A stretch of 64,000 bases of DNA from Parapristionchus giblindavisi (Eukaryota; Nematoda; Chromadorea; Rhabditida; Diplogasteridae). The position numbers and the translations under genes are program-made. Under the pieces are notes generated by a model that did no database searches, was not told the DNA's origin, and saw nothing but the letters and a program-made list of their open reading frames with translations. This document shows, one piece after another, positions 31,866 to 44,500 of this stretch. The first letter of the stretch is position 1. Each line of letters begins with the position of its first letter. The stretch spans positions 1 through 64,000 of the forward strand of contig CALSFV010000450.1 in assembly GCA_943737045.1 (NCBI GenBank). Reading direction: 5' to 3'.

Positions 31866-32774
31866 ACCTGGCACGCCGCGTTCCACTGCTAGGGTCATTT
31901 TGGGTACCATTTTGTAATGTGGGCCCAAGGTACCCTACACCCATAAAGTACAGTGGCCTGAATCAAAATTCTTGGCGAAATGTCCGAACAATGCTCGAGT
32001 CTTACAGATGCGAGCTCTGAATAGATCTACAGTCAGGGATATGACAAAACCGCAACGACAAAACCGCAAACGACAAAACCGCAATTCGCAATAACTTCGG
32101 CCAGAGTTGTCCAATCATGGTCAGCTTGAACTTTTTGAACTCCTGAGGCTCAGGGCTATCATGTTACAAGTTGATTTTTGATCTTTGGCACCACAACGAC
32201 AAAACCGCAACTGAAAAAAAAAACGAAAATTCGACCACTGTAGACTACGGTAGTTTACAATAACTCTTAATGATATCGCACACACAGTGCCTGTTTCGAC
32301 AACTTTTTGTGAAACTGACCCATCGCATTTGATCTGACCCACCGAACCAGGTGATGGTAGATTACCGTAGGTTACAATGCTTTTTCGATACTTTTTCGAT
32401 AAACTATTGCTGAGTCACTTATCGAATCGTGTCGAAGACACATTATGCGCTAAAGAAGAGGAAAGATACACTATCACTATCACTTTATTCTTGTCCCAGC
32501 TTCTTTCGTTACAGATTGAGAGATATATGTTGAAGCAAAGCGAAGATTCTGATTTAAAAGTTACCCCAAACACAACTGTTTTCGTATCACCGGTGCAGCC
32601 AGGATGCAGCATTTAACATGTTTAAAACGCGCTCCCTGTAAGGACGGAAGGGGTAGGGCACAAACTTTCAAAATCGTCCTAGACCGTGCTTATTTGGTGG
32701 TTAGATTCCCTAGGGGGGACACATTTTAGCCAAAACATTGAATCGAATTATCTACCAAAAGTGAAAAAAATCAA

Positions 32775-33012
32775 CCCCTCTCCCTCTACCTCTACCTCTA
32801 CCTCTATATCTACCTCTATCTCTACCTCTACCTCTACGTCTACCTATCACTTTACCTCTACATTTACCTCTACATCTACATGTACCTCCACCTCTACCTC
32901 TACCTCTACCTCTACCTCTACCTCTACCTCTACCTCTACCTCTACCCCTACCTCTACCTCTACCTCTACCTCTACCTCTACCTCTACCTCTACCTCTACC
33001 TCTACCTCTCCT
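32775..33012. repeat. (TCTACC)n hexanucleotide array
   Basis: About 240 bp of TCTACC units, irregular in the first third (TCTATC, TTTACC, TCTACA variants) and nearly perfect from about 32885 onward. The decay gradient suggests ongoing homogenisation at one end. Confidence 0.96.
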
Positions 33013-33345
33013 CTCAAGATAGTGGGTTAGAATTATACCGCAAAAGTAAACTGTGTTCGCGTAGAGCTTATTCGCACTCTACTAGTTACTTTAAAATTTT
33101 TCTTTTAAAAAATCTTTTCAACGTTATAACAACTACATTGACTACGTGCGTTGAAAAATAGTCAATATCAGTTAAAGCAGGCGGTTGTTGGATCATTTCA
33201 GATATACTGTATTCACAGTACCACAACCAGGAGGGGCAGTAGCAATACCTAAACAGTTACAGCTGTTGACAGACGTGAGACAAGTCGGGTGAGATATGTT
33301 TCAATTATGAATCTAAAGCCCTCCCTCTTGAACAGTGCAAAAATC

Positions 33346-33346
<1 letters not shown>

Positions 33347-33409
<63 letters not shown>
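33347..33409. repeat. (AAT)n microsatellite
   Basis: About 21 uninterrupted AAT units. On the minus strand it gives a poly-Tyr frame that is not a gene. Confidence 0.95.
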
Positions 33410-34073
33410 TTTATACGTATTCATGAATATGTAATTAAACGCGTATAATGGAAGAAAAAAAAGAAACGAAGAGTATCGATAATGAAGATGATAATGCAAA
33501 CGATAATGCATTGTGATAATGCGTACAACTATAATACACACATTTGTTTTCAGTGATAAAGTTTGCAAAGTTTAGAAATTTATAAAGATTTTTTATAAAT
33601 ATTTTTCATCAGTGACATCACAACACTCTTCGCACTCTTGTCTCTTATAAGCAACACTCTTCGTTTGTCTCGGTTGTGAACAATATTTTTAACTAATATT
33701 TTTCGTTTATTCGGTCATATTTATCATTTCTAATGATATAACGATCGTAACTATATAACAATAGTATGAAAAAATTGTAGAAAGATGCGGCATGAGGAGG
33801 GATGAATCATGTCGCAGCGGGCCGCCTTTACAACTGTAAGGGACCGTACTTCTGGACTGATTGTCGGAACATTACATCAACTTGAGTATATATTTTCATT
33901 TATCTAAACACCTGTACGGTTTATAAATGCGATTTTGAATTAGAATACAAAATATAATTCTATCATCATCTCACGCACTGGATGAATACTAATAGATTTC
34001 CATATATAGGAACGAACGTATGCACTATTCTCCGTCATGGGGTGATATCGTCTGATCAAACAAATATCATCAA

Positions 34074-34079
34074 TATAAA
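34074..34079 (+). promoter_or_regulatory. TATA-like element of the single-domain SCP gene
   Basis: TATAAA within CAATATAAAGG, about 95 bp upstream of the ATG at 34171. Position and sequence fit a TATA box with a short leader, but no transcription data are available. Confidence 0.4.
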
Positions 34080-34170
34080 GGCAGACGAACACCCATTTCA
34101 TACATACAATTTCTCATTTCTTTACCTTTTACATTGGCGTTGCTCATTAAATCTCTATATTAATTACAGT

Positions 34171-35089
34171 ATGCTCCGTCTTTGCATCGTTCTCTCAGCT
34201 CTGACTGTCGGCAAGTTCCTTTTAGTACAATATCCAGATTGAATCAATGTTCGTCTTGCCAAATCAACAGCTCAAGTAAAGTATGTATATATAATATATC
34301 GAATTTCCAGCCACTTGGGCCGCCTCACGATGTTCCGGAGGAATCGATGAGGCTGAAGTAATCAATAATTAACACACTGAAAATTTTAATATTAATTTAT
34401 TATTATTTAAAGGTCAAAGGATTCTTGGATGTCCATAATAAACTTCGTAGTTCAATCTCTGCAGGAACTTATGTTGCTAAGGGAAGAAAAATGCCTGCTG
34501 CAAAGACTCCTATTCCTTCCATGGTAAATTTGATCTTTTACAGATTTTCAAACGACATTTTTCATTACAGACCTGGGATTGTGAAATCGAAAAGTCTGCC
34601 CAGAAGGTTGCTTCAACTTGCGTTTTCGCTCATTCAACCGGAAGAAATAATCTTGGAGAGAATCTCTACACTATGTGGTCTTCCAATAAGGTGCGATAAT
34701 AATACATAATCACGTATACTTATACAATGTTTTTAGATGACATTCGCTGGCATGGGTAAGAAAGCTTCTGATTCATGGGAGAAGGAATTCCAAGATTTTG
34801 GATGGTCAGATATCAAACTTACCAATGCCGTATTCAGCTCTGGAATCGGACATGCTACACAGGTAAGTCAAAAATATGTTCCATCAGTACTAACTATTGA
34901 TCAAATTAGATGGCTTGGGCCAAGTCAACCAAACTTGGATGTGGTATGGCTCTTTGCGATGGTGGAAAGCAAGTTCTCGTAGCTTGTCAATACAGAGATG
35001 CGTAAGTTATTCCATATCATTAATTAATTTGTGACTGAATCCATTATAGTGGAAACTTCCTCAACACCAACGTTTATGAGCCTAAATAA
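34171..35089 (+). CDS. Secreted SCP/TAPS (CAP superfamily, VAP-like) protein, single domain
   Basis: Seven exons: 34171-34210, 34311-34357, 34414-34523, 34571-34690, 34737-34862, 34910-35001 and 35050-35089. The N-terminus MLRLCIVLSALTV is a signal peptide. The CAP domain spans most of the roughly 190 residues. It includes VHNKLRSSIS at the start, AKTPIPSMTWDCEIEKSAQ, and CVFAHSTGRNNLGENLY, which carries the HS/GEN(L) signature. WSDIKLTNAVF, GIGHATQMAWAKSTKLGCG and VACQYRD follow. Intron 1 begins GCAAGT, a GC-AG intron. CAP proteins are secreted, and their molecular activity in free-living nematodes is mostly unknown. It converges on the double-domain gene at 35610, so the two are probably an inverted duplicate pair. 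AATAAA lies at 35137-35142, 48 bp after the stop. Confidence 0.9.
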
Positions 35090-35136
35090 GCTACTACTGC
35101 TATTGGATTATTCATGTAGTATTCCATAAATTATTC

Positions 35137-35142
35137 AATAAA
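35137..35142 (+). terminator. Poly(A) signal AATAAA of the SCP gene
   Basis: A consensus AATAAA starts 48 bp past the TAA at 35087-35089, with a T-rich stretch after it. Confidence 0.7.
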
Positions 35143-35609
35143 TGTTTTTGAAAGGTCGTACACAACATATTATTGCAAATAAGTTTTAATAACTTTGAAT
35201 AGCGATTACTATTCCCTCTGAGACCAAAATATCGATGACATATTCGATAAGTCAGGGATTGCTAACTAGATTTTTTTTGTCTCGATTCTCCATATCGCAC
35301 ACAATCTATGCATACACTTCTGACTCATTGTTGTTCATAGTCGGTTGAATTATTCTATTGAGGATTATTTTGCATCAATGTCAGTGTTGTGAAAAATCTT
35401 TGAAGTTTTCGGATATCTTTGTTGATCTTAAGCAGATCCATTGACTCTATTGACATAAAACAATTCATTGTCCATTTACAATATTTTTTTCAATCTTTTC
35501 TTTATGTTTTATAGTTTACACATTGAAATATTATATTGACATATTTTAAATTTTTTATCGGAAAATCGAATACAATGGAACGTTACAAGTAAAATTCAAG
35601 TAATTTTAC

Positions 35610-37500
35610 TTAGGCTCGTAGACGTTAGCATCGATCATGTTTCCACTAAAAAGAATACAATGTATTAAAATCATTAAATATCGGTAAAACATACGCATCT
35701 CTATATTGGCAATTGACGATAAGTCTATTTCCACCATCGCAAATTCCTATTCCACATCCTAGTTTCGTAGATGTGGCCCAGGCCATCTGATATAATCAAA
35801 ATTAGAATGATACTGAATAATTAGAATAATCTACCTGTGTAGCATGTCCGATTCCAGTGTTGAAGGCGTCATAGGTAAGTTTGATATCTGACCAACCGTA
35901 CTTTTGGAATTCATATTCCCATGCTGCAGAAGACATATTTCCCATTCCTCTCGTTTCCACCTATAAAAGTTGATTCATTCTTCCATTTATCTAACACTGC
36001 GGAAGTCCTGATGCTATACCTGATAACCCGAAATTGTAAATAGGTTCTCTCCTAGATTGTCTCTATCTTTAGAGTGAGCCCAGATACAAGTTGAAGCAGC
36101 CTTCTGGGCAGACTTTTCGATTTCACAATCCCAGGTCTGCATCAATCAATCAATTGAGATTAGTCGATAAATTTTATAGAGTACCATAGCAGGAATAGGA
36201 GTCTTCGCAGCAGGCATTTTCTTTCCTTTCGCAACATAAGTTCCAGCAGAGATTGAACTACGAAGTCTATTGTGAGAGTCTAAGAAATCTTTGACCTGAA
36301 AAGAGTTTAATATTAAAGATTATAAATTTGTTGATTATTGATTACTTCAGCCTGATCGATTCCTCCGGGACAACGAGAGGAAGAAGAAGAAGATGATGAT
36401 GAAGAAGGGGAAGAAGAAGAGGAAGAAGAGGAAGAAGAGGAAGAAGAGGAAGAAGAGGAAGAAGAGGAAGAAGAAGTAGATGGAACATTGGGTGGAACTG
36501 TGGTTTTAGGCTCGTAGACGTTAGCATTGAAAATGTTTCCACTATAATTAATAGAATCAATTGATAATCATCACTAATTGTGCAATAACTTACGCATTTC
36601 TGTACTGACAAACAACAATAATTTTCTTTCCGCCGTCACAAATACCTAATCCACATCCAAGTTTAGTAGAATTGGCCCAAGCCATCTGATATAATCAATA
36701 ATCAGAATGATAGATGACATAATCTGTAATCTACCTGAGTAGCATCTAGTACACCAGAGGAAACGAGTTCATTGGTTACTTTGACATCTGACCAGCCTTT
36801 CTTTTGAAATTGGTTTTCCCAATGCGAACTTGTCATCTTTCCGATACCAGCGGTTGACAACTATAAATATTAATCGGCTCTTTCTGATTATATCTAACAC
36901 TATTGAAGTACAAGTTAAGTATCAAACCTTTGAAACGCCGTTAATGGCTAAAAGATTCTCTCCCAGGTTCACTCTGTCAGAAGACGAAGCTAAGACGCAT
37001 CTTGAAGCGGACTTCTGGGCAGACTTTTCGATAGCGCAATCCCAGGTCTACAATCAATATATGAACGATTATACCAATCAATAATCTAGATACAGTACCA
37101 TAGGGAGAATAGGAGTCTTCGCAGCAGGCATTTTCTTTCCCTTCGCAACATACGTTCCAGCAGAGATTGAACTGCGGAGGTTGTTATGAACATCTAGGAA
37201 GCCTTTGACCTGAAAGGTAAATGTTTAAGATAATAAACTTAATTACTTAAATAAGGTAATGATTATATTTATTACTTCAGCCTCATCTATTCCTCCGGGG
37301 CAACGAGAGGCGGCCCAAGTTGCTGGAAATGTGAAGTATATAAATTGAGAAAAGTTGAATTTGATGGAAGGAGATATGTTAAGAACTATTTTTAAACATT
37401 TAATTATGAATCTTAAAATATCGTCAGATAAATGTATTATTATTATTATTAATAACTTACCAACTGTCAGTACAGAGAGCACAACACAGAGACGGATCAT
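35610..37500 (-). CDS. Secreted double-domain SCP/TAPS protein with poly-Ser linker
   Basis: The start ATG is at 37500 on the minus strand and the stop at 35610-35612. The signal peptide is MIRLCVVLSVLTV. Domain 1 runs through WAASRCPGGIDEAEV, VHNNLRSSISAGTY, VNLGENLLAI, MAWANSTKLGCG and VVCQYRNA. The linker starts YEPKTTVPPNVPSTS and becomes about 30 nearly uninterrupted serines (DNA 36370-36480, GAA/GAG units on the plus strand). Domain 2 restarts with RCPGGIDQAEV, repeats the same order of motifs (NLGENLFT, GHATQMAWATSTKLGCG), and ends ANVYEPK. Exon boundaries match between both domains and the neighbouring single-domain gene, so the protein arose by internal gene duplication. Two-CAP-domain nematode proteins include C. 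elegans VAP-1, but orthology cannot be claimed. Confidence 0.88.
36365..36483. repeat. (GAAGAGGAA)n coding microsatellite (poly-Ser linker)
   Basis: A purine-rich AAGAAG/AGG array lies inside the coding exon of the double SCP gene. On the minus strand it reads TCT/TCC serine codons joining the two CAP domains. Length variation here would change linker length without a frameshift when whole units are gained or lost. Confidence 0.9.
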
Positions 37501-37616
37501 TCTAAAAAAGTATAATAGGAATGAAATTTAACAAAATAAATGAGAGAAGACTTTAATTTAAAAGAAGAAATAATTGTCCATATTCGTCTATGATGCTTAC
37601 TCTTCTGTCCTCGAAT

Positions 37617-37625
37617 CTTATATAG
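37617..37625 (-). promoter_or_regulatory. TATA-like element of the double-domain SCP gene
   Basis: On the minus strand CTATATAAG lies about 117-125 bp upstream of the ATG, comparable in distance to the element of the sister gene at 34074. Confidence 0.4.
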
Positions 37626-37842
37626 ATAAGGGAACAATGGAATAAAGCTAGACATTCTCGTCATCTGAAATCATTCTATAGAATCATGGAATGAATACAA
37701 AAGAAGCATTGAATTGGACAATTTTCAATGCAGCAAAATGACTCATTATAGATTAAAAATTTTATTAATCAGTCGATTTAACAATTTTGAAAAAAAAAAT
37801 TTTTTTTCATTTTATTGTCTATTAGTTCAAAAATGTTGCTAA

Positions 37843-38284
37843 CAAGGGAATGGTCTCAGCTCGCGGAAAGCAAACTGGATGAAAATTTGCATATGCATAG
37901 CTGAATGTGTTATTAGAACATTGGCGAAGTCCAAAAATCCTGGCGTGTAATAGCCGAGCCAGAAAATAAGTCCAAAGTTTGGTCACACTTGTAAAAAAAA
38001 AAAAAAAAAATTCCGCCTCAAAACGATTTTTCGCTTAGATACCCAAGATTCTGGCCACTCTACACCGCTCAACTTTTTCTCTTCGCTCAGGGAACAGAAC
38101 ATGCATCGAAAAATCGTTTTTAGGCGGAATTTGTACAAGTGTGACCAAACTTTGGACCGATTTTCTGGCTCGGCTATTGCACGCCAGGATTTTTGGACTT
38201 CGCCAATGGTCTTATAACACATTCAGCTATGCCTATGCAAATTTTCATCCAGTTTGCTTTCCGCGAGCTGAGACCATTCCCTTG
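37843..38284. mobile_element. 442-bp palindromic foldback element
   Basis: CAAGGGAATGGTCTCAGCTC at the left is repeated inverted as GAGCTGAGACCATTCCCTTG at the right. The arms match over about 180 bp through GGTCACACTTGTA and TACAAGTGTGACC. A loop of roughly 65 bp holds TTTCTCTTCGCTCAGG. One arm has an A17 run where the other has a short TT, so the arms have drifted. It lies upstream of the guanylyl cyclase gene. Confidence 0.88.
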
Positions 38285-38541
38285 TAAGAATAAGACGGTT
38301 TTTGCTTCCTGAATTTCAGCGATGGCGTTATCTTCTCTGAAAAGGAAACAAAATTTAATCATCCCACTCTTCCTGTCGTCTGATCTCGAGTATCATATTT
38401 TCGTGCTGATGAAGGGTACTTCAATTTCCTTTCAGTAGACTACGGTGAAACTCCACCCAATATTCAGTTATCACTATATTATTCTTCGCTTGTTTCAGTT
38501 TTTATCCCATCTTTTTTAGAAACTTATCATTTTCATTCTAG

Positions 38542-41500
38542 ATGATATTTCCCCTAACATGGATCACTGCCTTGATCATCGCTTGTCACAGGACGAAAGC
38601 TCTCGAACTCTCCGTCATAGGTACTTATTCATGCGGATCAGTTGAATACGATCTAGCCTCTTGTGGTATCTCCGCGACTATGCTACCCGCGTTTATGTTC
38701 GGTACATACAGTACAACGTATATCTCTAACTAAGACTAATCTTTAAGGCCTTCGAGAGGGTGGAGTTCAATCTGATTACATTACAGTAGGAACGGAAAAG
38801 GTATGCATATATATGGCTTATCGTAATGATATATCGATTGAAGGTGTACATTAATTGGTACAATCCATTAACTGATTCGGAAAGGGAATTAGAGACAATG
38901 GGGACTAATTTCGAGTAAGTTACCGTAATCTTGGCAGATTTTTTAATCCGTATGTTGAGTATTTCACTGGATCTGATGCTCCGTGAAGGAATTGCAAACA
39001 AGAGTATGGGCTTTGTTGGATTCGATGCTGATTGTGCAAAAATCTCCGATGTGGCGAGAAGTTTGAACATGCTGTTCGTGTCCTCGGTAATAATTATAAT
39101 ATAATTGTAGACTATTCATAAAAATGCAATTGCAGTTGTGTGAAGTCGAAATGGGTGAGGATTCATACCCAAATCCTTCAGTGTTACAGTTCAATCCGAG
39201 TGAAATGTAAGGGACTGGATTCAGATATTGAAATGTGTGATGATGATTTCAGTGAAAAATATCGCGCGTTGGCTGCACTTTTAATCTCGAGAGGATGGAC
39301 TGAAGTAGGCATTGTTCATCAAATGATTTCTGAATCTGGAGAAGACTTCAAAAGAGAAGTAGATTACAGTTACATGGCCAAATTTCACACAAAACATATT
39401 TTTCCAGGAACTTATCGCACTTCTCACGGATGCTGGGATAAAGGTGAACAGTGTCGTGAGCAATTTATTCAAGGACCGAAACGATATGATGCTTGATCGT
39501 ATGGTATTTGATACAATATATAAGGCGAGAAGTAAGAATCCTACTAGTTCGCAATTACTGAATGCATAATGAATTTCAGTAATAATAATGATGAGTGATC
39601 TGCCATTCATCAAACTCTTCATGGATAAGCTATACTTGATGGGAATGTTCGGTAGTGGAGACTATTTTGTGATAGCATTACCGACAACTGCCTCTATCAA
39701 TCTGGAATCGGGAAGTCTTTACGGTGCGTAAACAAATTTTAACGATTTATGTGAATACTATATTATTAATATTATTATATTATTAAGCATCATCATTCAC
39801 TGACTTTCGTAGTCTCATTCCCGACTTTTGGCAGTATTACTATCAATCTTTCGGACTGTTCATAAACAATATCACAATCACGGAAAACTATTCTCCCTCA
39901 TGGTAAATGCTTCTAATACAGTATCCTGTCGTGCAAAAATGATACACTGTAGGTCGAATTTTGTGGACCGATTGAATTCTTTCCTTGAAGCCAATGAATG
40001 TCCTCTTCTATGCAAATATGAAATGGACTATTCATATGATTGGAGACCAGAACTCGGGGTACTTTTATGAATACGCAGGCGCACTTCAAATGTATATTTG
40101 CAGTTTATCGGTAAGGGTTCAACAAATTGGAAGATCCTCAGTCAAGCTTACATTGCCGGATATACAATAGCTAAGCACTTGCCATCTCTCGATCCTTCAT
40201 TACTCAGAGATGGAAAAGCTGTTGCGGATCATCTCAAACAGTTCTCTTTCAATAGTGGGTTAATTAGTTTGGAATGGTGAAAACGTTTTCTTCTATTCTA
40301 GAGAAAGCAGATCTATAGCATAAAGTTTGATATATTTTATAGATCAATGATTAATTCAGCTCTTCTCGATATCCACTCATATTTGCGTGAGAATGGAGTC
40401 GCCCCTGATCGATTCTTCTTCTACCGGGGAATCCCGGAGATGAAATTGTACTGATTCTTCATCCGAAACAATATTGAATTTTCTATTTACAGTAGCGGAC
40501 TCGATACATCGCAGATCATGGCTGTCGTTACTCCAAAATACAATGACGATACTGCTGTATACAACTATGTTTGTTATAATAGCTAGTGCAGACATTCACT
40601 TCTAATATTATAGACAGTATCATGGAAAGGTAACGCTTCGGACTTCTCATTGGCCTTCAACAAATGGCCCGATGCAGTGCCTCCTTGTGGATTTGAAGCA
40701 GAGAAGTGTCCACTCATTTCGCGTGAGTAATAATCCTTCTCAAATATACACCGTCGATGGCAACTTGAATTGTATCTCGGGAGGCCCCCTAAAGCGTGAA
40801 TGTTTTCCCTTTTCAGCGCCATTTACAGATGCAGAGATCACAGTCATTTGTGCCTCCGCTGTTGCCATGATCGTTTTGCTTATTATCATTGCCCTCATTT
40901 ACAGGCAAGTCTGATTAATGCAACTCTATATGACAAACTCATTTTATCTGATGAACCTTAAACATGAGTAAATACATTTTTATTAATAATAATCTTTATC
41001 ACATCTGCACATTGGTGCGGTGGGTCATGACAGGGGGTCCTTCATAGATCAATGACGTTCAATTCTTTCTTCTATTTATCGGGTCATCGTGTATCTTGAT
41101 GGTATTTCAACATCTGTGCTCGAAGTAGAATCCAGAAAAGAATACATTAAAAATTGAAGTTAACAACCCACGTAGCGGTTGAAGCTCCGTCCGAAGTGGC
41201 TGCATGAAGAAGGAAATACACCTCCCGGCTTTCCAAACACCTTCCTTTCCAAACACCCAAAACACATTTTTATTTGAACAATATAAAATATACAGCAAAT
41301 AGATTAATGCAATCATAAAAATTGAGATATGAAAACACACTTTTACTCATTCTACTGTAGTTACCGGATTGACGTTGCGAGACTCGAGTATTATCCGGAA
41401 ATTAATGCAGCACATTCCAATTATCTCTAGAGGATATTAGATAGACTAGAATAGCAAATGTCATGTGATGATTGTAGGAGACTACGATACGAGAGAAAAT

Positions 41501-44500
41501 TGGAATCAGATTATTGGACTATCCCTCGAAAAGATTTGACCTTGCTTGATCTCACACGATTTGGAAGTTCAAGAGCAGGCAGTGATATATTCGGTAGCGC
41601 GATCAGCTCGAAGGTACTGTGATATATCTGATCTTTGATCTCTAGTAATGGGATTTACAGGAAGACGATGCTCCGCCTAAGGGTACACTTGAATTTTACC
41701 ATCATAATATCAAGAGAGAAGCAAGAAATCGTAAACAGCACTTTGCTGAAAGTCAAATGCGAAAGGTAGTGCAAAAAAGTGAATATTTATTAAAAAAGTG
41801 ACATTGGATTTAGGCTAAAGTTGATGAAAAAGAGGACGAATGGAGTCATATCGAGGATGTTCAATTGGCAAGGTAAACTAATCCGAAATAAAATTAATTA
41901 TCTATTCAATTGAAGGTACAACAAAGACTTGGTTATGCTGCGTCGTATTAACAAAGAGTCACCGTTGCAAATGAATAGAGATATGAAGAGAGAACTCGAT
42001 TTGGTACGGGAATGTCACTGACAGTAATAATATTAATAGAAATATTGTAGCTGATGACTCAAAATAATGAGAATCTCACTCCCTTCCTTGGATTGGTCAA
42101 CGATACTGATCATATATTCACTGTTACATTATTCTCACCGAGGAAGTCATTAAATGTAAGTACTCTTCTCTTTATATTCGGGCATATCTGTTGTCTGTTC
42201 TAGGATCTTCTACGGAATCACGACCTCCGACTCGATAGAATGTTTAAGGTTTCATTCGTTGAAGACGTTATCAAGGTAGCCTTGGTCACCCCCTTTTTAT
42301 TTGAATTTTGAATGATTGCAGGGCATCCGTTACCTTCACGTAAAGACGAAGATTGGTTACCACGGCAACCTCAAGGTATAATACAACTTTATTTTTTCAA
42401 CGACCCTGTGTCATACATGAAAAGAAAAGTCAATTGGGACAGTATTGCGTTTGCAGAGCTCAAACTGTTTTGTGGATGGATATTGGCGAATCAAATTGAG
42501 TGGATTTGGACAGGCAAGACTCAGAGCTGATGAACTTCTAGATAAGAACGAATGTAAGGATTCTCGATAAGTGAAACTCAGATGATAGTGCATTCTGTTC
42601 CAGCTCTATTATGGAAAGCACCCGAGATTCTTCGATGGAAGGGCGCTCTCCATGAATTGGCTAAAGATCAACTACAACGGTGAGATCACGTGATGTGTGT
42701 TACGTTTTTTTCAAATTTCAAATGTGGATTCCAAGAAAGTTATATCTCCGCAACAAATGATGTATCGTACACTCAACAAAATTCGACCCATCGTAGAAAC
42801 ATTTACTGCAAGTCACAAAATGTCAGTAAATGTTTGTGAATTTTACAAACACGATTTGAGCATGCGATTATTTGCTATTTTTATAAATTTTCATTATCAT
42901 TTCTATGTTTCTCATGTTTATTTACCTACTGGGGCACAAAATAAAACCGAAATAACGTCTTTTGAATACTTTTTCGAATTTCTGCCGGCCAAGAAGAGTC
43001 AGTTTGCGATTCTCCCAACTGTTTATGAAGACTACAAACTACAATTTCATTTTCCTTGACTTCGGCCGTCGTACAGCATTTTTTACGCTTATTTCATGTA
43101 TTTGTTATGTTATTCGTTCTACTTTTCTTTGAAAATATTGTACTTCATCTCCTTCAGGTGCTTGATCGTCCACTTAACCATGGGACCTAGTCGAAGCCCT
43201 TTTAAACATGGATAAAGTCAGCCGTTCAATTAGAGAAGATTTATTCCATTGCTTTCTTTCTATTTGCATGTATTTCCTTTATTTCTTTAATAGGATGAAT
43301 CTTTACAAATGATACTTTGTGTGCTATTCAGGTTCAGTTGATACTGGACGAATGAAGTGCCAAAACAAGGAACGAAGATCAAGAGCAACAAGGATTTATC
43401 AACGACAACACAAAAGGTGAGAAAACTTCGTTAACTCCAGTTAGACGACGCACAATCAGCAAGAAGATCAGTTGCTTCGATCAAACTAGAAAGAAATGAC
43501 TTTTATGAATGAGAATGTCAACTAGAACTAGGTAGCAGTTCACAGCTACAGTAATTCGTTAAATACCAACTACATTGCTCAATTACAGAATAGAGTTCAT
43601 CTGCGATCGATTACGACAACAACAATCAAGCCAATGCTATGTGGAGGTGGACCTTCTCACCTTTTGTGTTGTCGTTGATAAATCCTTGTTGTTCTTGATC
43701 TTCGTTCCTTGTTTTGGCACTTCATTCGTCCAGTATCAACTGAACCTGAATAGCACACAAAGTATCATTTGTAAAGATTCATCCTATTAAAGAAATAAAG
43801 GAAATACATGCAAATAGAAAGAAAGCAATGGAATAAAACTTCTCTAATTGAACGGCTGACTTTATCCATGTTTAAAAGGGCTTCGACTAGGTCCCATGGT
43901 TAAGTGGACGATCAAGCACCTGAAGGAGATGAAGTACAATAATTTTCAAAGAAAAGTAGAACGAATAACATAACAAATACATGAAATAAGTGTAAAATAT
44001 GCTGTACGACGGCCGAAGTCAAGGAAAATGAAATTGTAGTTTGTAGTCTTCATAAACAGTTGGGAGAATCGCAAAATGACTCTTCTTGGCCGGCAGAAAT
44101 TCGACAAAGTATTCAAAAGACGTTATTTCGGTTTTATTTTGTGCCCCAGTAGGTAAATAAACATGAGAAACATAGAAATGATAATGAAAATTTATAAAAA
44201 TAGCAAATAATCGCATGCTCAAATCGTGTTTGTAAAATTCACAAACATTTACTGACATTTTGTGACTTGCAGTAAATGTTTCTACGATGGGTCGAATTTT
44301 GTTGAGTGTACGATATATTTAAGGGCTGATATTTACTCGCTAGGAGTTGTTATATACGAAGTCTATGGAAGACAAGGACCATTCGGAGATGAACTCGCTG
44401 ATATTTCACGTAATGATCGTTTTTTATGCGAACTAATGGAACATTTCCCTTTGAGCCATAATCGAACAACTGAAGTTCCCTGTGGATGGAATACCGATTC

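Larger units (their letters stand above)
31866..34170. other. Gene-poor interval upstream of the SCP gene
   Basis: It contains ACGACAAAACCGCAA-type short repeats at about 32040-32090 and 32190-32212. A (TCTACC)n array lies at 32775-33012 and an AAT array at about 33347-33409. Minus- and plus-strand frames here are repeat-derived or lack motifs. No gene is supported. Confidence 0.5.

Noticed and set aside
32686..33161. Ser-Thr and Tyr-Leu repeat proteins
   Set aside because: Translations of the (TCTACC)n array with no flanking gene structure.
42697..44258. Genes inside the cyclase foldback (120- and 79-codon frames)
   Set aside because: Mirror-image copies in the two arms, with no domain, and located inside an intron of a conserved gene. 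Noted as a low-interest finding instead.
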